Below, piece after piece: positions 22,259-34,140 of a DNA stretch of 64,000 nt. The notes beneath the pieces were generated by a model. The model worked only from the letters and a program-made list of their open reading frames with translations, searched no databases and was not told the origin of the DNA. This DNA comes from Poa pratensis (lineage: Eukaryota; Streptophyta; Magnoliopsida; Poales; Poaceae): assembly GCA_947311845.1 (NCBI GenBank), contig CAMZMU010000062.1, forward strand, positions 49,230,362 through 49,294,361. Direction: 5' to 3'. Every line of letters begins with the position of its first letter. Positions within the stretch are counted from its first letter, which is position 1. The translations under genes were made by a program, and so were the position numbers.

Positions 22259-23015
22259 TAGGTTCGGTAATACATAGACATCCCCATAACACTTCCCGAC
22301 AATAATCAACAACGGAGCCGTGGACACCCATGATGGTTCCCATGCATACACGAGTAGATAGAGCAGAACTTTCGTTACTTATAAGACATACTCAACCAAG
22401 CAATAAGGAATGAACCAGAAATGTGAATAATTCTAGAACAAACCGTTGTAGGCGGCTTGTATCTTAATTATAGAAGATCGTATTAACTTATAACCCTAAA
22501 AAAGGCAACAATCTAGCAACTTCAGTCAAGATATATACCTCTTACTTGTTACTGTTAGATATGTACGCATTTTAGAACTATCAAACGATATGCTTTAGAA
22601 TACTAAAACGTATGATGAACACATATATACACAACAATTTGTGTAGGTGGAGTTAATTATCCGTGGAGGCATGCAATTTATTTATCCTTTTAATCTAACA
22701 TATGTGTTTTTATGGGGTAGTGTCTCAGAAAAAATGAAAATTAAAATAAATAACATCACTCAATACGTATGACTTATGTCAAGTGTATTTTGCAAAGAAA
22801 TATCTTAGAATTGTAACAAATAAAAGTATATCTTAATATCTAAGAAAGTTAATATAGTAGAAAAATTTGCTCATGATAATATGTTGACAAAAAAGTTACA
22901 AATAAGTGAAAAAGTTTAGTACAAAAACCTCTCTGGATCGGCCGCTGCGTACCATCTCCTTGCTGAGTTGCAGCCGGTTTTTCCCCACGTTAAGGTCAGA
23001 CGCCACTAGCACCTT
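22259..23015. other. AT-rich intergenic DNA
   Basis: A short copy of the UPF0114-flank repeat lies at about 22400-22480. The remainder is AT-rich without open frames. The CACTA target triplet CTT is at 23013-23015. Confidence 0.5.
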
Positions 23016-23195
23016 AACTAGTGGAGACAGGGCCTTCTGTCCCGGCCCGTGAGGGGCTTTAAACATTTTGCAATTCAGTTGTCAAAAGGTTTAAACATTT
23101 TTTCAAATAGAACTCATTTGAAGATTCAATATAGCACTGAGAAGATTCACAGTTCATACAACAGAAGCCTCACACACCACACCACACCACACCAT

Positions 23196-23565
23196 CTACT
23201 CATCAACATTAATGTTGAGAAGATCAACATGGCTATTGTAACCATGTAGCTTCCAGTGCCTCCTAGCAATCTCGAAGCCCAGGCGAGCGTCTAGAGAGGC
23301 ATACTTCACTTGCTCGTAGCTCAATGGAACGTTGCCCCAACCAAATATTAGTTCATCTTCTTCTTCTTCCTCGTTGTCCTTCTTCTTGTCCTTCTTCTTC
23401 CTCTTCTTCTTCTCAAAATTTGTCCCAATAGTAGCATTGGCCAGGTCATAGAGACTCGGAATGGACTTATTGGTGGGGTTTGGGATAACCTGTTGGAGGT
23501 CGAACACAGACGGAATGTCAATTCCGTAGTATCCCAGCATGTGCACATCATTGTGGATAGCCGCG
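23196..23565 (-). pseudogene. CACTA-borne DEDDy 3'-5' exonuclease, C-terminal half
   Basis: The second half of a Werner/RNase D-like exonuclease. It begins at the CCGCG target duplication and reads AIHNDVHMLGYYGID (ExoII, D in ND), then a highly charged insert (EKKKRKKKDKKKDNEEEEED), then VKYASLDARLGFEIARRHW (ExoIII, Y-x3-D). The stop is at 23196-23198. All catalytic positions of this half are present. It is separated from its N-terminal half (28934-29262) by the LTR element. Confidence 0.88.
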
Positions 23566-24967
23566 TGATAACCCCCAAGAGTAAGGGATCACTGTAGCAC
23601 ATCTCAATGTGGAAGTAAGGTATCGATCCGCAGGAGCAAGAAGGAAAAGTTATCTATTCCCTACAACTAAAGTGTCACAAGTTTTAGTTGATTCTGCACT
23701 AAACAAGTTTGGAGAACAAGGTGGTTGATGGATGGAAGTTCGATGTAGCAAAACAAGAATGTAAAAGTGTCTCAATCCTCTTCAACGCAAGAGGACAAGA
23801 CAAAGGTTTTCTCTTCTAGGAACAATGGACATGGGTTCATGGGTTCACTTAATCCTCTCTCTCATCTATGGTGATTATCATGTTATAGATAAAGTACACA
23901 CAATTGTCATGTTTTAATGGTAGCTTTTATGACAGCTATATGTCCTAAAACATATAGTTGAAAGAAATATTCATTTGTGTTGCTAGGTCACCCTCGTAAG
24001 GCTAGCGTGGTTGCTCTCACTCCCACATCATACTCTTTCTTTTTACCCCCAGATAAAGGATGTTGGGCGGTACTGTGTCACTCAATACCTATGCCGTGTC
24101 ACATCGGCCATTCCGTACCCACATACATCATACTTCTTAAAGAACAATATTCTATCAAAGCATGACAAGTCATAAAAGTTCCAACACAACGGTAAATGCA
24201 TAACAAATCATCTCATACCACAATATTCACCACAAAGGTATTACATAGATGACCGTAATCATGTTCAGCAGCTCATACGGTACTAATTAGTGAAGCTCAA
24301 AGAGAGGAGAGATACATAAGTTACCACCACAAACCCAAGTCCAGGGGGTGGACTACTCCCCCTTCATCATGGTGATGATGGTGGAGAAGTTCTTGCTGTA
24401 GATGTTGATGATGAACACGCCGGAGGGGGGTGGAGCCCTCCGGAGGTGACTTCCGGCGGCGTTTCCCCCCTCCGATCTTCTCCGGCGGCAGCCTTCTGAC
24501 TCTCTGTTTCGTGGTTCTGTGTTTCTCCGCCGCCTCCTTCCAGAAACGTCGGGGGACCTTTTTTATAGGCGTTTTTAGGTCAAGACGGAGTCGGTGGAGC
24601 AAAGATCAACGGCAACGGAGCCTCGAGGGCCAGATGGGTGGGTCCCACGCGGCCTGGTACTGTGGCCGCGTGGGCCACCCCTTTGGGCCTCGGGCCTCCG
24701 TTTGTTCGCTTCCTTCCCCCAGGTCTTCTTCCTTCCAAAAAATGACGCCCTAAATTTGCAGGTGATTTGGACGACGTTTGGGTCCCTGAAACATTAAAAA
24801 AAAAATAGGGTTTTCTGCCTGTGCAGGGTTAATTCCATAAAAATAGGAAATCATTAAGATATTTCCAAAATCATGATAAAACATTGATATAACCCTTATA
24901 TGATGCAAATATGATTGGAATATAAGCAATAAAGTGCAAAGTTCATGTATGCATTTTACATGCATCA
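23566..24967 (-). repeat. 3' LTR of non-autonomous element
   Basis: 1402 bp, very similar to 27516-28928. On the minus strand it has a palindrome (about 24640-24676), then GTCTTGACCTAAAAAC, then a TATA box GCCTATAAAA (24561-24570). Confidence 0.92.
24561..24570 (-). promoter_or_regulatory. TATA box in LTR
   Basis: GCCTATAAAA on the minus strand, just downstream of GTCTTGACCTAAAAAC. The same arrangement occurs in the other LTR near 28509-28518. Confidence 0.65.
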
Positions 24968-27515
24968 ACATCCCCAAGCTTAACCCATGCTCGTCCTCGA
25001 GTATGAAGGTGATAAAACTAACATGGACTTTGCAATTTAATACTAACAATGGATATCAAAGATGATTACAATTGCTACATAAAGTCAAATGATTCATTCT
25101 TCAAAGGAGTAGCAATATGCAAATAGTTTATGAAGTGATATCAAGTATTCAAGACAAGGATGTTCATTGATAGTTCACAAAGTGTAACATAGTAGCAAGT
25201 AATATGGACATTCTTACTTTTGCATACATGTGGTCCATAGAGTGATGATGAAAATCTGAATATGTTTGGTGGACACTTTGGAAAGATGAATAAGTGAGTA
25301 GAGGTAAAGCATGCATAAGTTTCATCTAACCTCCAAACTCTTCTACTTAAGTTAATGATTGCAATGTGGTAATACTTGGTGTCAAGCTCTCATTCCCCTA
25401 TCATAGCATCTTGAATGATTATAGTTTAATGTGAGAGCAAATATGAGTAGTGTGCTTGACAAAGTAAAGGTTGGATGTCTCATGCCCCTTGAATACAAGT
25501 ACTACACCATGATTACTCAACTTGGGAAAAGCAAGTTCAAGTTATCTATCATTGTAAGTAATAATAGTATCATCAAGAGCGTCAACTGGGGTACCTCTTG
25601 TCCCAGGATATGGAACAAGCCCATATCAAAATGACAAGACAAACAAACAAGATGAACACCTCAACACCCTTTTTATTTACCATTGGAATAGCTTTTTATT
25701 ATAAGGTGTGTCATAGATAATTCACCATAGCATGTAAGTAAATTTCCACCATGAATAATGCATGGCTTAGATTAGCGGCCCAGGCGTCTCTCTAACCATT
25801 TATACAAACTCATTCAAACTAAATCTTTTCCCTTATTTCACCATGATAGGCATCCATAGACAAAAGCACATGATATCAACTAAATGGAGCATGTTGAAAG
25901 CTTTGCATGTGACAGCACATATGGGCTAACTCCCAACCTCGAACATTTATCAAGCCACTAGCATCATAATCTTAATCACAATGGGTCATGTTTTATTTAT
26001 GCAATGATAGTAAAAATGTGCATCAAGTTCATGAGAGCTATATAACCAACTTTTCCCATGGCAATCAATAACATAATCATTTTCATTCAGAGGTATAGAT
26101 AACACAAATATCATGATGAACATACTCGGAATAGCATATAGCTAGTAGGTAGATATGGTGGACTCACTGGAATAACTTTGGTTGAAGGTGTTGGAAACAA
26201 GTTTTGACTTGTTGGAATGTTTGGGCTAGCAAAAGGGAGAAAGTTGACCATCTAGATGCATGCATGAGTGTCCATAGAACTAACTAATCCATGTTAAACC
26301 AAGTAAAATAACAATCAGCACCAAAACATGAATAAGTGATAGCTCTTCAAAAAGAATTTGCAAACTATTACTCATAAACAAGCTCATGAATCATGCAACT
26401 ATATGTATCATTAAAAATCAACTCAAACATCCCTTTTCCCAATCTTATAAAAGCATCCAACATATTTCAACCCATATTTCCAGTAGCTCCCATATAAATG
26501 ATAGTGTGGTGGTCTCTCAAAACAAAAATCAAACCAAAACAAAACAAAAAGACGCTCCAAGTTTATGCGATAAAGTGTTTCGATCGAAAAACAGAAGTTG
26601 GACGTGTGCAAACCGAGAGTGTGTAGGTCCAGTGGGGTTGTCTTCACATCCCCAAGCTTATGGTCTTCACCATCCTTGGATAGCTCTTGGTGCATCTCCT
26701 CCAATCCCTGTGAAAAAACTTCAAAACACCGTTTCTCCCATTTCTTTTCTGTGGGGTGCATTAATAGTGATAAACAAATATGTTTCTTGCTGCATATAAT
26801 CCTTGAAAAAAAATTCATATGAGATGTCCAGAAAGTGTATAATGTTGTATGCCTACTCATAAACTCAATTGGATCAAAAAGATTCAACTTAAAAGCTCAA
26901 AGCATGCATCAAACAAAATGGGACAGAATCTGTCCAGAAAAACAGCAGCAGCAAAACGTATTTTTCTACCCTACCAAACTTTCTCGAAAAATTCCGAAAA
27001 AATTCATGCATACAGAGGATGAAAAGTTGCAACTACAGTTCAAATATGAGCTCATTCGGAGTTACAGAATAAGAATTAAAAATCATACCGTGCACTGATT
27101 CGTGCAGGAATAAAATCTCCGAACGCTATAAGCAACTTTTTCAAACCAAAAAGGGTAAAACTTGGCACTTTATTGAAAATTCCAGAACCTAAACTATAAA
27201 CAAATCTCTTGTACAGCAAGAGGACACAAAGAAAATCACACAAAAAATAACCGGGTTGCCTCCCGCAAAGCGCTTTCTTTATAGCCATATAGCTAGTCTT
27301 CTTATTTGGTATCAAGATGGTTGAAGTGAGGTGGACTGAAAATATCATATTCATCATCATAAATGGGAGACATAGTATCATTAAACAAGTTAAAGAACCT
27401 CTCCAAGCTTAGATGATTGCAAGATATAAAAGAAACCTCCCCAAGCTTAGTCTAGTGCACACAAGAATAGAAACTTAAGCGCTACGCTCCCCGGCAACGG
27501 CGCCAGAAAAGTACT
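24968..27515 (-). other. Non-coding interior of the LTR element
   Basis: About 2.5 kb, AT-rich, no recognisable gag, protease, RT or integrase motif in any frame. A 154-codon open stretch on the minus strand (26423-26887) has no family features. PPT-like CCCCAAGCTT (plus-strand sense) occurs next to the LTR (about 24971-24980) and internally near 26650 and 27440, with a weaker copy near 27402. Confidence 0.75.
27488..27505 (-). promoter_or_regulatory. Primer-binding site, tRNA-Asp type
   Basis: Plus-strand TCCCCGGCAACGGCGCCA, identical to 13166-13183, 10 bp inside the 5' LTR. The surrounding block from AGCGCTACGC to CCAGAAAAGTA is also shared with the Athila element. Confidence 0.9.
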
Positions 27516-28928
27516 TGATAACCCCCAAGAGCAAGGGATCACTGTAGCACATCTCAATGTGGAAGTAAGGTATCGATCCGCAGGAGCAAGAAGGAAAAGT
27601 TATCTATTCCCTACAACTAAAGTGTCACAAGTTTTAGTTGATTATGCACTAAACAAGTTTGGAGAACAAGGTGGTTGATGGATGGAAGTTCGATATAGCA
27701 AAACAAGAATGTAAAAGTGTCCCAATCCTCTTCAACGCAAGAGGACAAGACAAAGGTTTTCTCTTCTAGGAACAATGGACATGGGTTCATGGGTTCACTT
27801 AATCCTCTCTCTCATCTATGGTGATTATCATGTTATAGATAAAGTACACACAATTGTCATGTTTTAATGGTAGCTTTTATGACAGCTATATGTCCTAAAA
27901 CACATAGTTGAATGAAATATTCATTTGTGTTGCTAGGTCACCCTCGTAAGGCTAGCGTGGTTGCTCTCACTCCCACATCATACTCTTTCTTTTTACCCCC
28001 AGATAAAGGATGATGGGGCGGTACTGTGTCACTCAATACCTACGCCGTGTCACATCGGCCATCCCGTACCCACATACATCATATTTCTTAAAGAACAATA
28101 TTCTATCAAAGCATGACAAGTCATAAAAGTTCCAACACAACAGTAAATGCATAACAAATCATCTCATACCACAATATTCACCACAAAGGTATTACATAGA
28201 TGACCGTAATCATGTTCAGCAGCTCATACGGTACTAATTAGTGAAACTCAAAGAGAGGAGAGATATATAAGTTACCACCACAAACCCAAATCCAGGGGGT
28301 GGACTACTCCCCCTTCATCATGGAGATGATGGTGGAGATGTTCTTGCTGTAGATGTTGATGATGAACACGCCGGAGGGGGGTGGAGCCCTCCGGAGGTGA
28401 CTCCGGCGGCGTTTCCCCCCTCCGATCTTCTCCGGCGGCAGCCTTCTGACTCTCTGTTTTGTGGTTCTGTGTTTCTCCGCCGCCTCCTTCCAGAGAACAT
28501 CGGGAGACCTTTTTTTATAGGCGTTTTTAGGTCAAGACGGAGTCGGTGGAGCAAAGATCAACGGCAACGGAGCCTCGAGGGCCAGATGGGTGGGTCCCAC
28601 GCGGCCTGGTACTGTGGCCACGTGGGCCTACCCCATTTGGTCCTCGGGCCTCCGTTTGTTCGCTTCCTTTGCCCCCAAGTCTTCTTCCTTGCAAAAAATA
28701 ACGCCCGTAAATTTGCAGGTGATTTGGACGACGTTTGGGGTCCCTGAAACATTAAAACAAGAAAATAGGGTTTTCTGCCTGTGCAGGGTTAATTCTATAA
28801 AAATAGGAAATCATTAAGATATTTCCAAAATCATGATAAAACATTGATATAACCCTTATATGATGCAAATATGATTGGAATATAAGCAATTAAAGTGCAA
28901 AGTTCATGTATGCATTTTACATGCATCA
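27516..28928 (-). repeat. 5' LTR of non-autonomous element
   Basis: 1413 bp copy of 23566-24967 with scattered substitutions and small indels. A TATA box lies near 28509-28518 and a palindrome near 28592-28627 (one arm carries a G-to-A change). Confidence 0.92.
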
Positions 28929-28933
28929 CCGCG

Positions 28934-29262
28934 CCGCAGAATCTGATGGTGTTGTCCCGCAAGAATTCCTTGAGCAGCTGCGGCACTTTATTAGCCCAAC
29001 ATATTTGGAAGACCAAATTCTCGGACGCCACCGAGAGTTGAAGGACGGCGGCGCGCTGATTTTGTCTACCCTCGCGAGGGTTGGTGAACTCGCAGTCCAG
29101 GCCCACACACTTGATCGGTGCGGCGTCCAGGAACTGCTTCTTGACGGCGCGGATCCACCTCTCCACCCTTGATGCACGGAGAGTGACCGTGACCTTGAAA
29201 GGCATCCCTTCGACGGTGAGGTGGTACACCCGAGTTTGAGATATGTGCGCGAGCGGCTCCAT
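28934..29262 (-). pseudogene. CACTA-borne DEDDy 3'-5' exonuclease, N-terminal half
   Basis: ATG at 29262. About 45 residues of leader precede KCVGLDCEFTNPREG (ExoI, D-x-E) and RAAVLQLSVASENLVFQICW, typical of the RNase D/Werner exonuclease fold, and the half ends NTIRFCGA at the target duplication. With the LTR element and one CCGCG removed, 329 + 370 bp gives exactly 233 codons without a stop: an intact single-exon gene of 232 residues before the insertion. Such stand-alone exonuclease-domain proteins are known from plants. A role inside a CACTA element is inference. Confidence 0.88.
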
Positions 29263-29343
29263 TGGAATAAGAGGGAGATAGAGGGTGAGCTTTGGGAGGG
29301 ATTAGAGGAGAAGCTAGGTGTGCTTATGGTGTGAAGATGTGCA

Positions 29344-29351
29344 TTATATAG
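29344..29351 (-). promoter_or_regulatory. TATA box of CACTA exonuclease gene
   Basis: CTATATAA on the minus strand, about 85 bp upstream of the ATG at 29262, inside the CACTA terminus. It suggests the cargo gene has its own promoter within the element. Confidence 0.6.
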
Positions 29352-29486
29352 TACTAGAGGGAAGTGAACAAGCGTCGGTGGTGATCAATTCCACGAAATA
29401 CGAAGCGACGGCGACGAAGCGCCGGTGGTGATCAATGCCGTGGCGATGCAACTTCCAAAGCGACGAAACCGCGTGGGAACTGAACC

Positions 29487-29734
29487 GTTTTAAGCCTTTA
29501 GTCCCGGTTCGTGTAACCAACCGGGACTAAAGGGGGGCACCAGGACGCAGCGGGCCGCAGACCCCTTTAGTCCCGGTTGCTGACACGAACCGGGACTAAT
29601 GAGCCCTAACGATCCGGGACTAAAGGGTGCCGTACGCTTCGGCGTTTTCGGGGTGACGTGTCCGGACCATTAGTCTCGGCCCAGGCCATGGCCGGGACTA
29701 ATGGCCCGGACGAAAGGCCTGTTTTCTACTAGTG
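29487..29734. repeat. CACTA subterminal repeats
   Basis: Repeated direct and inverted TTTAGTCCCGGTT / AACCGGGACTAAA and ATTAGTC(C/T)CGG variants, ending in the TTCTACTAGTG terminus. These are typical transposase-binding subterminal arrays of grass CACTA elements. Confidence 0.85.
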
Positions 29735-29914
29735 CTTGCACAGCGCCCAGTTAGCATCATGCACGCCTAGGCCGGACATCACCTCCCGGTGGCGTGCTTC
29801 CTCCGCGGGTTCGATAAGCAAGCGAGAATCCATGGCGACTGAGCGCTTCGTTTGACGCGAGGCGACGACACGACGCGAGGAAGGGAGAGGTCTCAGTTAG
29901 AATGCCAGGGAGTT

Positions 29915-30579
29915 ATTCGATGAACGGACCTTGGACCGTATCCCTTCCCCTTCTACAGTGTTGAAGGGCGATTTGTGAGCGACCGAAGGAGATCCACCTC
30001 GCCGTCGCCGAATCGGCGGTTGCCTCGCCCTCCGCCGGCCGCTCCGGCGGCGGGAGGACGGGGGAACCCCGATTCGCGACGTGTACATAGTGTAGGGTGT
30101 CTTTCGTTTCCAGCCGGTGGCGCGGGGGAGGAGGTGGCGCGGCCGGTGTTGCTTTTGCAGGTGGAGGACTTCCTCTTCGGCGGCGGCGCTCCGCGGAGTT
30201 CTGCTGCTGATCTTCCACCACAGCCGTGCTCGCAGCTCTGCGGAGCTGCCGTGCGCGTTTTCCCCTTCGCCGGATGCCGTGGGACGGCGGATCTGGCGTC
30301 GACGTTTCTGTGCAGGTGGCTGGTGAAGTTCGGTCCGACGACGACGGCGTCCGCTGGTGTAGGTCCTCTGCGGCCGGCGATCGGCGACTTCCCGTCCGCT
30401 CGGGGACTGCTCTCGTTCCAAGGCGTCAAGGAGAGTAGGAGCGGCGGCGCGCCACCGACGGCGCCATCGACGACGACGTGGTCGAGTTACAGAGAGGCTT
30501 GGACTGTAATTTCTGTTCTTTGTTGGGACCTTTCTGTAATTTGCTGAACTTGTTTCAGCTCCCTGTACCCGCAAAAAAA
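29915..30579 (+). mobile_element. Poly-A retroposon (non-LTR, non-autonomous), GC-rich
   Basis: A 665-bp insertion ends in an A-run and is flanked by a 14-bp direct repeat AATGCCAGGGAGTT (29901-29914 and 30580-30593). These are hallmarks of target-primed reverse transcription. The interior is GC-rich and carries a 190-codon open frame on the plus strand (29975-30547) ending about 30 bp before the A-run. No RT or known domain is visible. It could be a LINE-derived short element or a retrocopied transcript. Confidence 0.8.
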
Positions 30580-30593
30580 AATGCCAGGGAGTT

Positions 30594-32423
30594 GGTAGCA
30601 TGCATATATAAGTGTCGTTAGGTAGGATCTTCTAAACGTTACAACTAGTTAGTTAGGATCACCGGCGTGTAGTTTAAATGAAGGAATGATACTATGTTCC
30701 TAGATAAGATAAAGCTCGGCCGGCAGGTCTGCGCCCGAACGGTGCGTAACTGCGTATATCTTCATACCCCGTGCGGAGATGCATGTATATACGCGATGAA
30801 TGCGGGGCACCAGCGCGCTGCAAGTCCCGATCGATCCGGTGACCGAGAGTTGTCTTGGCAGCTAAGTTAGCATCGTCCTCCGGGCAAGGAGGGTTTTGAC
30901 TTTTGACCATGATGGGTTGGTCTCTTAAGTTAGAGTATAAGTGAGAGTGGCTGGGCCGGACTGTGTGGCTGGTTGGCTAACACAGGTTGTTTTCGAGTGG
31001 AGTGGAGTGAATCGAATATGAGGAGAGGGTTTATCGCGGGTATGGACGGACACGTCGTTCTCGCGGATGGCAGCCGTTGACATGAGCCAATTGTGTGGCG
31101 CGGAGGTTTGTTGGTTTTCGAGGCTCGCCAAGATGATCTGAGGGACAAATCGACATCAATGAACCAACGGTTATGAACTGGACTTCGATTTGACGAACTG
31201 GATGCAAGATTCCTTGCTATCGCGGATGAAGTTTTCATGAATTCGAATTCGGTTATTTATTATTTTTCATATACAATATATAATTTATCTTAAGTTTTGT
31301 CTGAATTATATATGTTTCGACCGAATCAACATGCATCATCAATGGAATGGATACTGATTTAACATAGTACTAGCAATGGAATTAGACGTACACACATGAC
31401 ATAATTGTTCACATGGAAACATTTCAAGATAATTTGGTAACATGGCACGGCAGCAATCCTCTCCAGATTCTCTTACATTAAAATATTATGGTAATAAGAA
31501 ATGCTTGCAGCCTTTTAGGATTAGCCCTCCAGGATCAAACTATTTTGTTTAACACCATTTGTTTCTTGTTATGACCGAGTATTATTGTTTTTCATTATTA
31601 CGTTGTGTTCTTGTTGATCGCAATGTGTTGGTGGTCAGTTCACCAATCTTAAGCCCCTCGACTCCGGTCTTCAGTATACGTTGTGTGAGTGTGTGTGAGT
31701 ACGGTAATTGTGTGTGCATGTGTGATGTGTGCATCTATGTTTTACTCAGTGTGTCTATAAAAATAGCCAAAATGATTGGCCATGTTCCAAGCCAACTCAA
31801 AGCAGCAAAGATGAGGTCTAGGACCCATCGAGAGGTATTTCATTTTGTTGTTGAGTCCAAATAGTGTCAGGGTCGGGCAATTCCGTATCTCACGATATGC
31901 ATATTTATTCAAGTCAACATGTGAAATCATAAATTTTGATGTATTAGCTGCTTCCTACCAGGTTGTGGTGGTGGGGGAGAGGGGAGGTTTATGTTCTTCT
32001 ATGGTTGGGTTGCACAATTTTATTTAGACTCGAATAATAAATAAAATTATACATAATATAATATTAGAATCATAGTTTGTGATTTGGATTTTCATTTGTG
32101 CACTATATAATATAACACTATTTGATATCTAGTAAAGACTACACATTCATTGAGATACACCTACTGAACCCGCTAGATGATAAAAGACGTAGTTAATTAA
32201 CCATGAAATGAGCAATAAAGAAGCAACTTGAATAATTCTAGGACAAGCCGCTGCAGACAGCTCATATGTTAATTCGAGAAGTGGATAGGCAAAACTCTAG
32301 CAACATCAATCATCATATATAACTGTCCACGATAAAGTTTCGGAATTTGGGAGACGTTGAATTTATCCTTTTTCAATTTTGTAAGGTACATGGGGCCCGA
32401 TTAACAAAAGGGGTCCTAAGGGG
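30594..32423. other. Intergenic DNA containing duplicated UPF0114 flank
   Basis: 30940-31450 and 32195-32290 match the DNA at 18760-19290 and 20857-20960. Around 31426-31446, GATAATTTGGTAACATGGCAC is the counterpart of the Pack-MULE target without the insertion. The rest is AT-rich, with TG-rich simple sequence near 31680-31740. No gene was seen. Confidence 0.7.
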
Positions 32424-34140
32424 CTATTGGATGCATGCCCAAAGCAATGTATTTATACATCTGATTTATTAATTATGATTTGTATTCTCTATGCTATAAC
32501 TACGGTGGTTTCTGAATACGTGATTCAGGGGAAAACTCACTCGTACGTGTAGGGAATATGAACACGTAAAATATACCCCAGTTATTTTACGGACTAATTT
32601 GTTGATTGCTTGATGACACTGCTTTCCTAGTCATGGACATTGTTTATGTCAGCATCAATGAGTGGCATATTATTGGAAAATAATATGTCCAGGTAGACCC
32701 AAGTTTTGGTATGCTAAGAGATTTCGTTAAATTGTCTTTTTTGTCCTTAGCTTTATCACAGTAAGGTTATTAAATAACATGTCCTGTAACCATGACGTTA
32801 TTAGGGTTATGCATACTGGAAAAATTACTTTGGTGTTGTCAACGCTATGGCCGTAACTGGGTAGTAAAACGGCAGTTACTGGGTGACTTCAAGGTGTGTG
32901 TATATCCTAATGTTCGGAGATGGGAAATTACTGCTCGGTGATTAGAGAGATACGCCCTGTGGCCTCTCGGTATTATAAGGTATCCAATATGTTCTGCAGA
33001 CAATGCATGGTGAAATTACACCGTGAGATAGACAAAGATGTAATGAATCAAGTGATTGTTTCATGGTGTCATCCACGGATCTATATCTCAGGTGAAGTTT
33101 TGGTATCGCGAGTAATGTGAATGATATATTAAATAGCTAGTAGGTTCAACAGAGTGTCTTCGTATAACGGTAGCAGTTATTCAGGTCGTCCACGGACCTG
33201 ACCCTGGCCGGTGATTGGATATCCAATTATAGCTACCCGTTATCGAACCTGTAGGGTGGACACACTTAAACTATGATTGGTTAGTTGTGTATTATGGCTG
33301 GTCTAGAATATGGAGAGAGTATCACCGACATAGTGTTTGCGTGATAGATATGGTTTTATCGAAGAGATTGTATTGTGATAGAAGTTGCTATCACGGCCGG
33401 AATTAATTCTGAGGGTTTATATAAGAAGGAAATATTTATCCGGAGTATTTTGTCAGCGGACACTGGGTGTCCCGGGGTAATTAATTCAGTGAAATATTAT
33501 GTAAATGGAAATATTCAAATAAGAATTAATTGGACAAAATATTATTTAATTAAATAAATATTGATTTATTTATTTAATAAATAATTATGGAAAATATTAT
33601 AATAAAATTGGAGCCCACCATGAGGCTACCAAGATGGGCCCACCAAGGTAGCCGCACCGCCTAGTGGTGGTGGTGGGCTAAGGCGCCGAAAGGGGGGAGG
33701 CTCCCCCCAGCCGAAACCCTAGTGGGCCTTGCGGCCCATGGGGGGAGGCGGCGGCGGTGGTGGCCAGGGGCGGGCTGGCCTAGGGCGGGCCCCACCCCCT
33801 AGGTCGGTGCGGCATGGGTGGGCCCCACCCGCCTAGGTCGGTTCGGCCTAGGGCGGGCCCCACCTGGCGGCGGCGGTTGAGGCAGTGGAGGGGAGGGGAG
33901 TTGGAGTCCAACTCCAACTCCTCCTCCCATACCGAATTGGGCAAGGGGAGCTTTCCCCCTGTCCAAGTCCCTCCACCCCTTGGTCCATCTATATAAACCC
34001 CACCCCCTCCTATTTGGAGGACACACAAGAAACACAAGCTCTCAAGTTTAGATCTGGATTAGAGGAACCTCTAATTAGAGGCAACCTATCCGATTAGACT
34101 AGATCTTATCTCTCTCTCCCCTTCTCATGTATGTGTTAAG
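32424..34140 (+). mobile_element. Probable Copia LTR-like remnant (diverged)
   Basis: The segment resembles the general plan of Triticeae Copia (Angela/BARE-like) LTRs: an ATTGGATGCATGCCC-type start, a long AT-rich U3, a GC-rich block (33600-33900), a TATA box (TATATAAACC, about 33990-33999) and a pyrimidine/adenine leader. CGAACCTGTAGGGTGGACAC (about 33245) resembles a motif of those LTRs. No partner LTR, target duplication or coding region was found, so it may be a solo LTR. Borders are approximate. Confidence 0.4.

Larger units (their letters stand above)
23566..28928 (-). mobile_element. Non-autonomous LTR retrotransposon
   Basis: Direct LTRs (23566-24967 and 27516-28928) start TGATAACCCCCAAGAG and end ACATGCATCA, with a perfect 5-bp target duplication CCGCG (23561-23565, 28929-28933). 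The interior (24968-27515) has a tRNA-Asp PBS and a PPT but no gag or pol. The PBS context is almost identical to that of the Athila element at 4983-14708, suggesting that proteins of that group mobilise it in trans. It interrupts the CACTA-borne exonuclease. Confidence 0.92.
23016..29734 (-). mobile_element. Small CACTA element carrying an exonuclease gene, split by an LTR element
   Basis: The right end reads TTTTCTACTAGTG, the complement of CACTAGTAGAAAA. The left end reads AACTAGTGGAGACAGGGCC, a CACTA terminus with its first base changed. A 3-bp target duplication CTT flanks both ends (23013-23015, 29735-29737). Subterminal repeats of the type TTTAGTCCCGGTT/AACCGGGACTAAA are dense at 29490-29700. 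Without the nested LTR element (23566-28928 plus one CCGCG) it is about 1.35 kb. It has no transposase and would need one from elsewhere. Confidence 0.85.

Noticed and set aside
26423..26887. 154-codon ORF inside the non-autonomous LTR element
   Set aside because: No family motif, composition like the surrounding non-coding DNA, and it overlaps a PPT-like motif.
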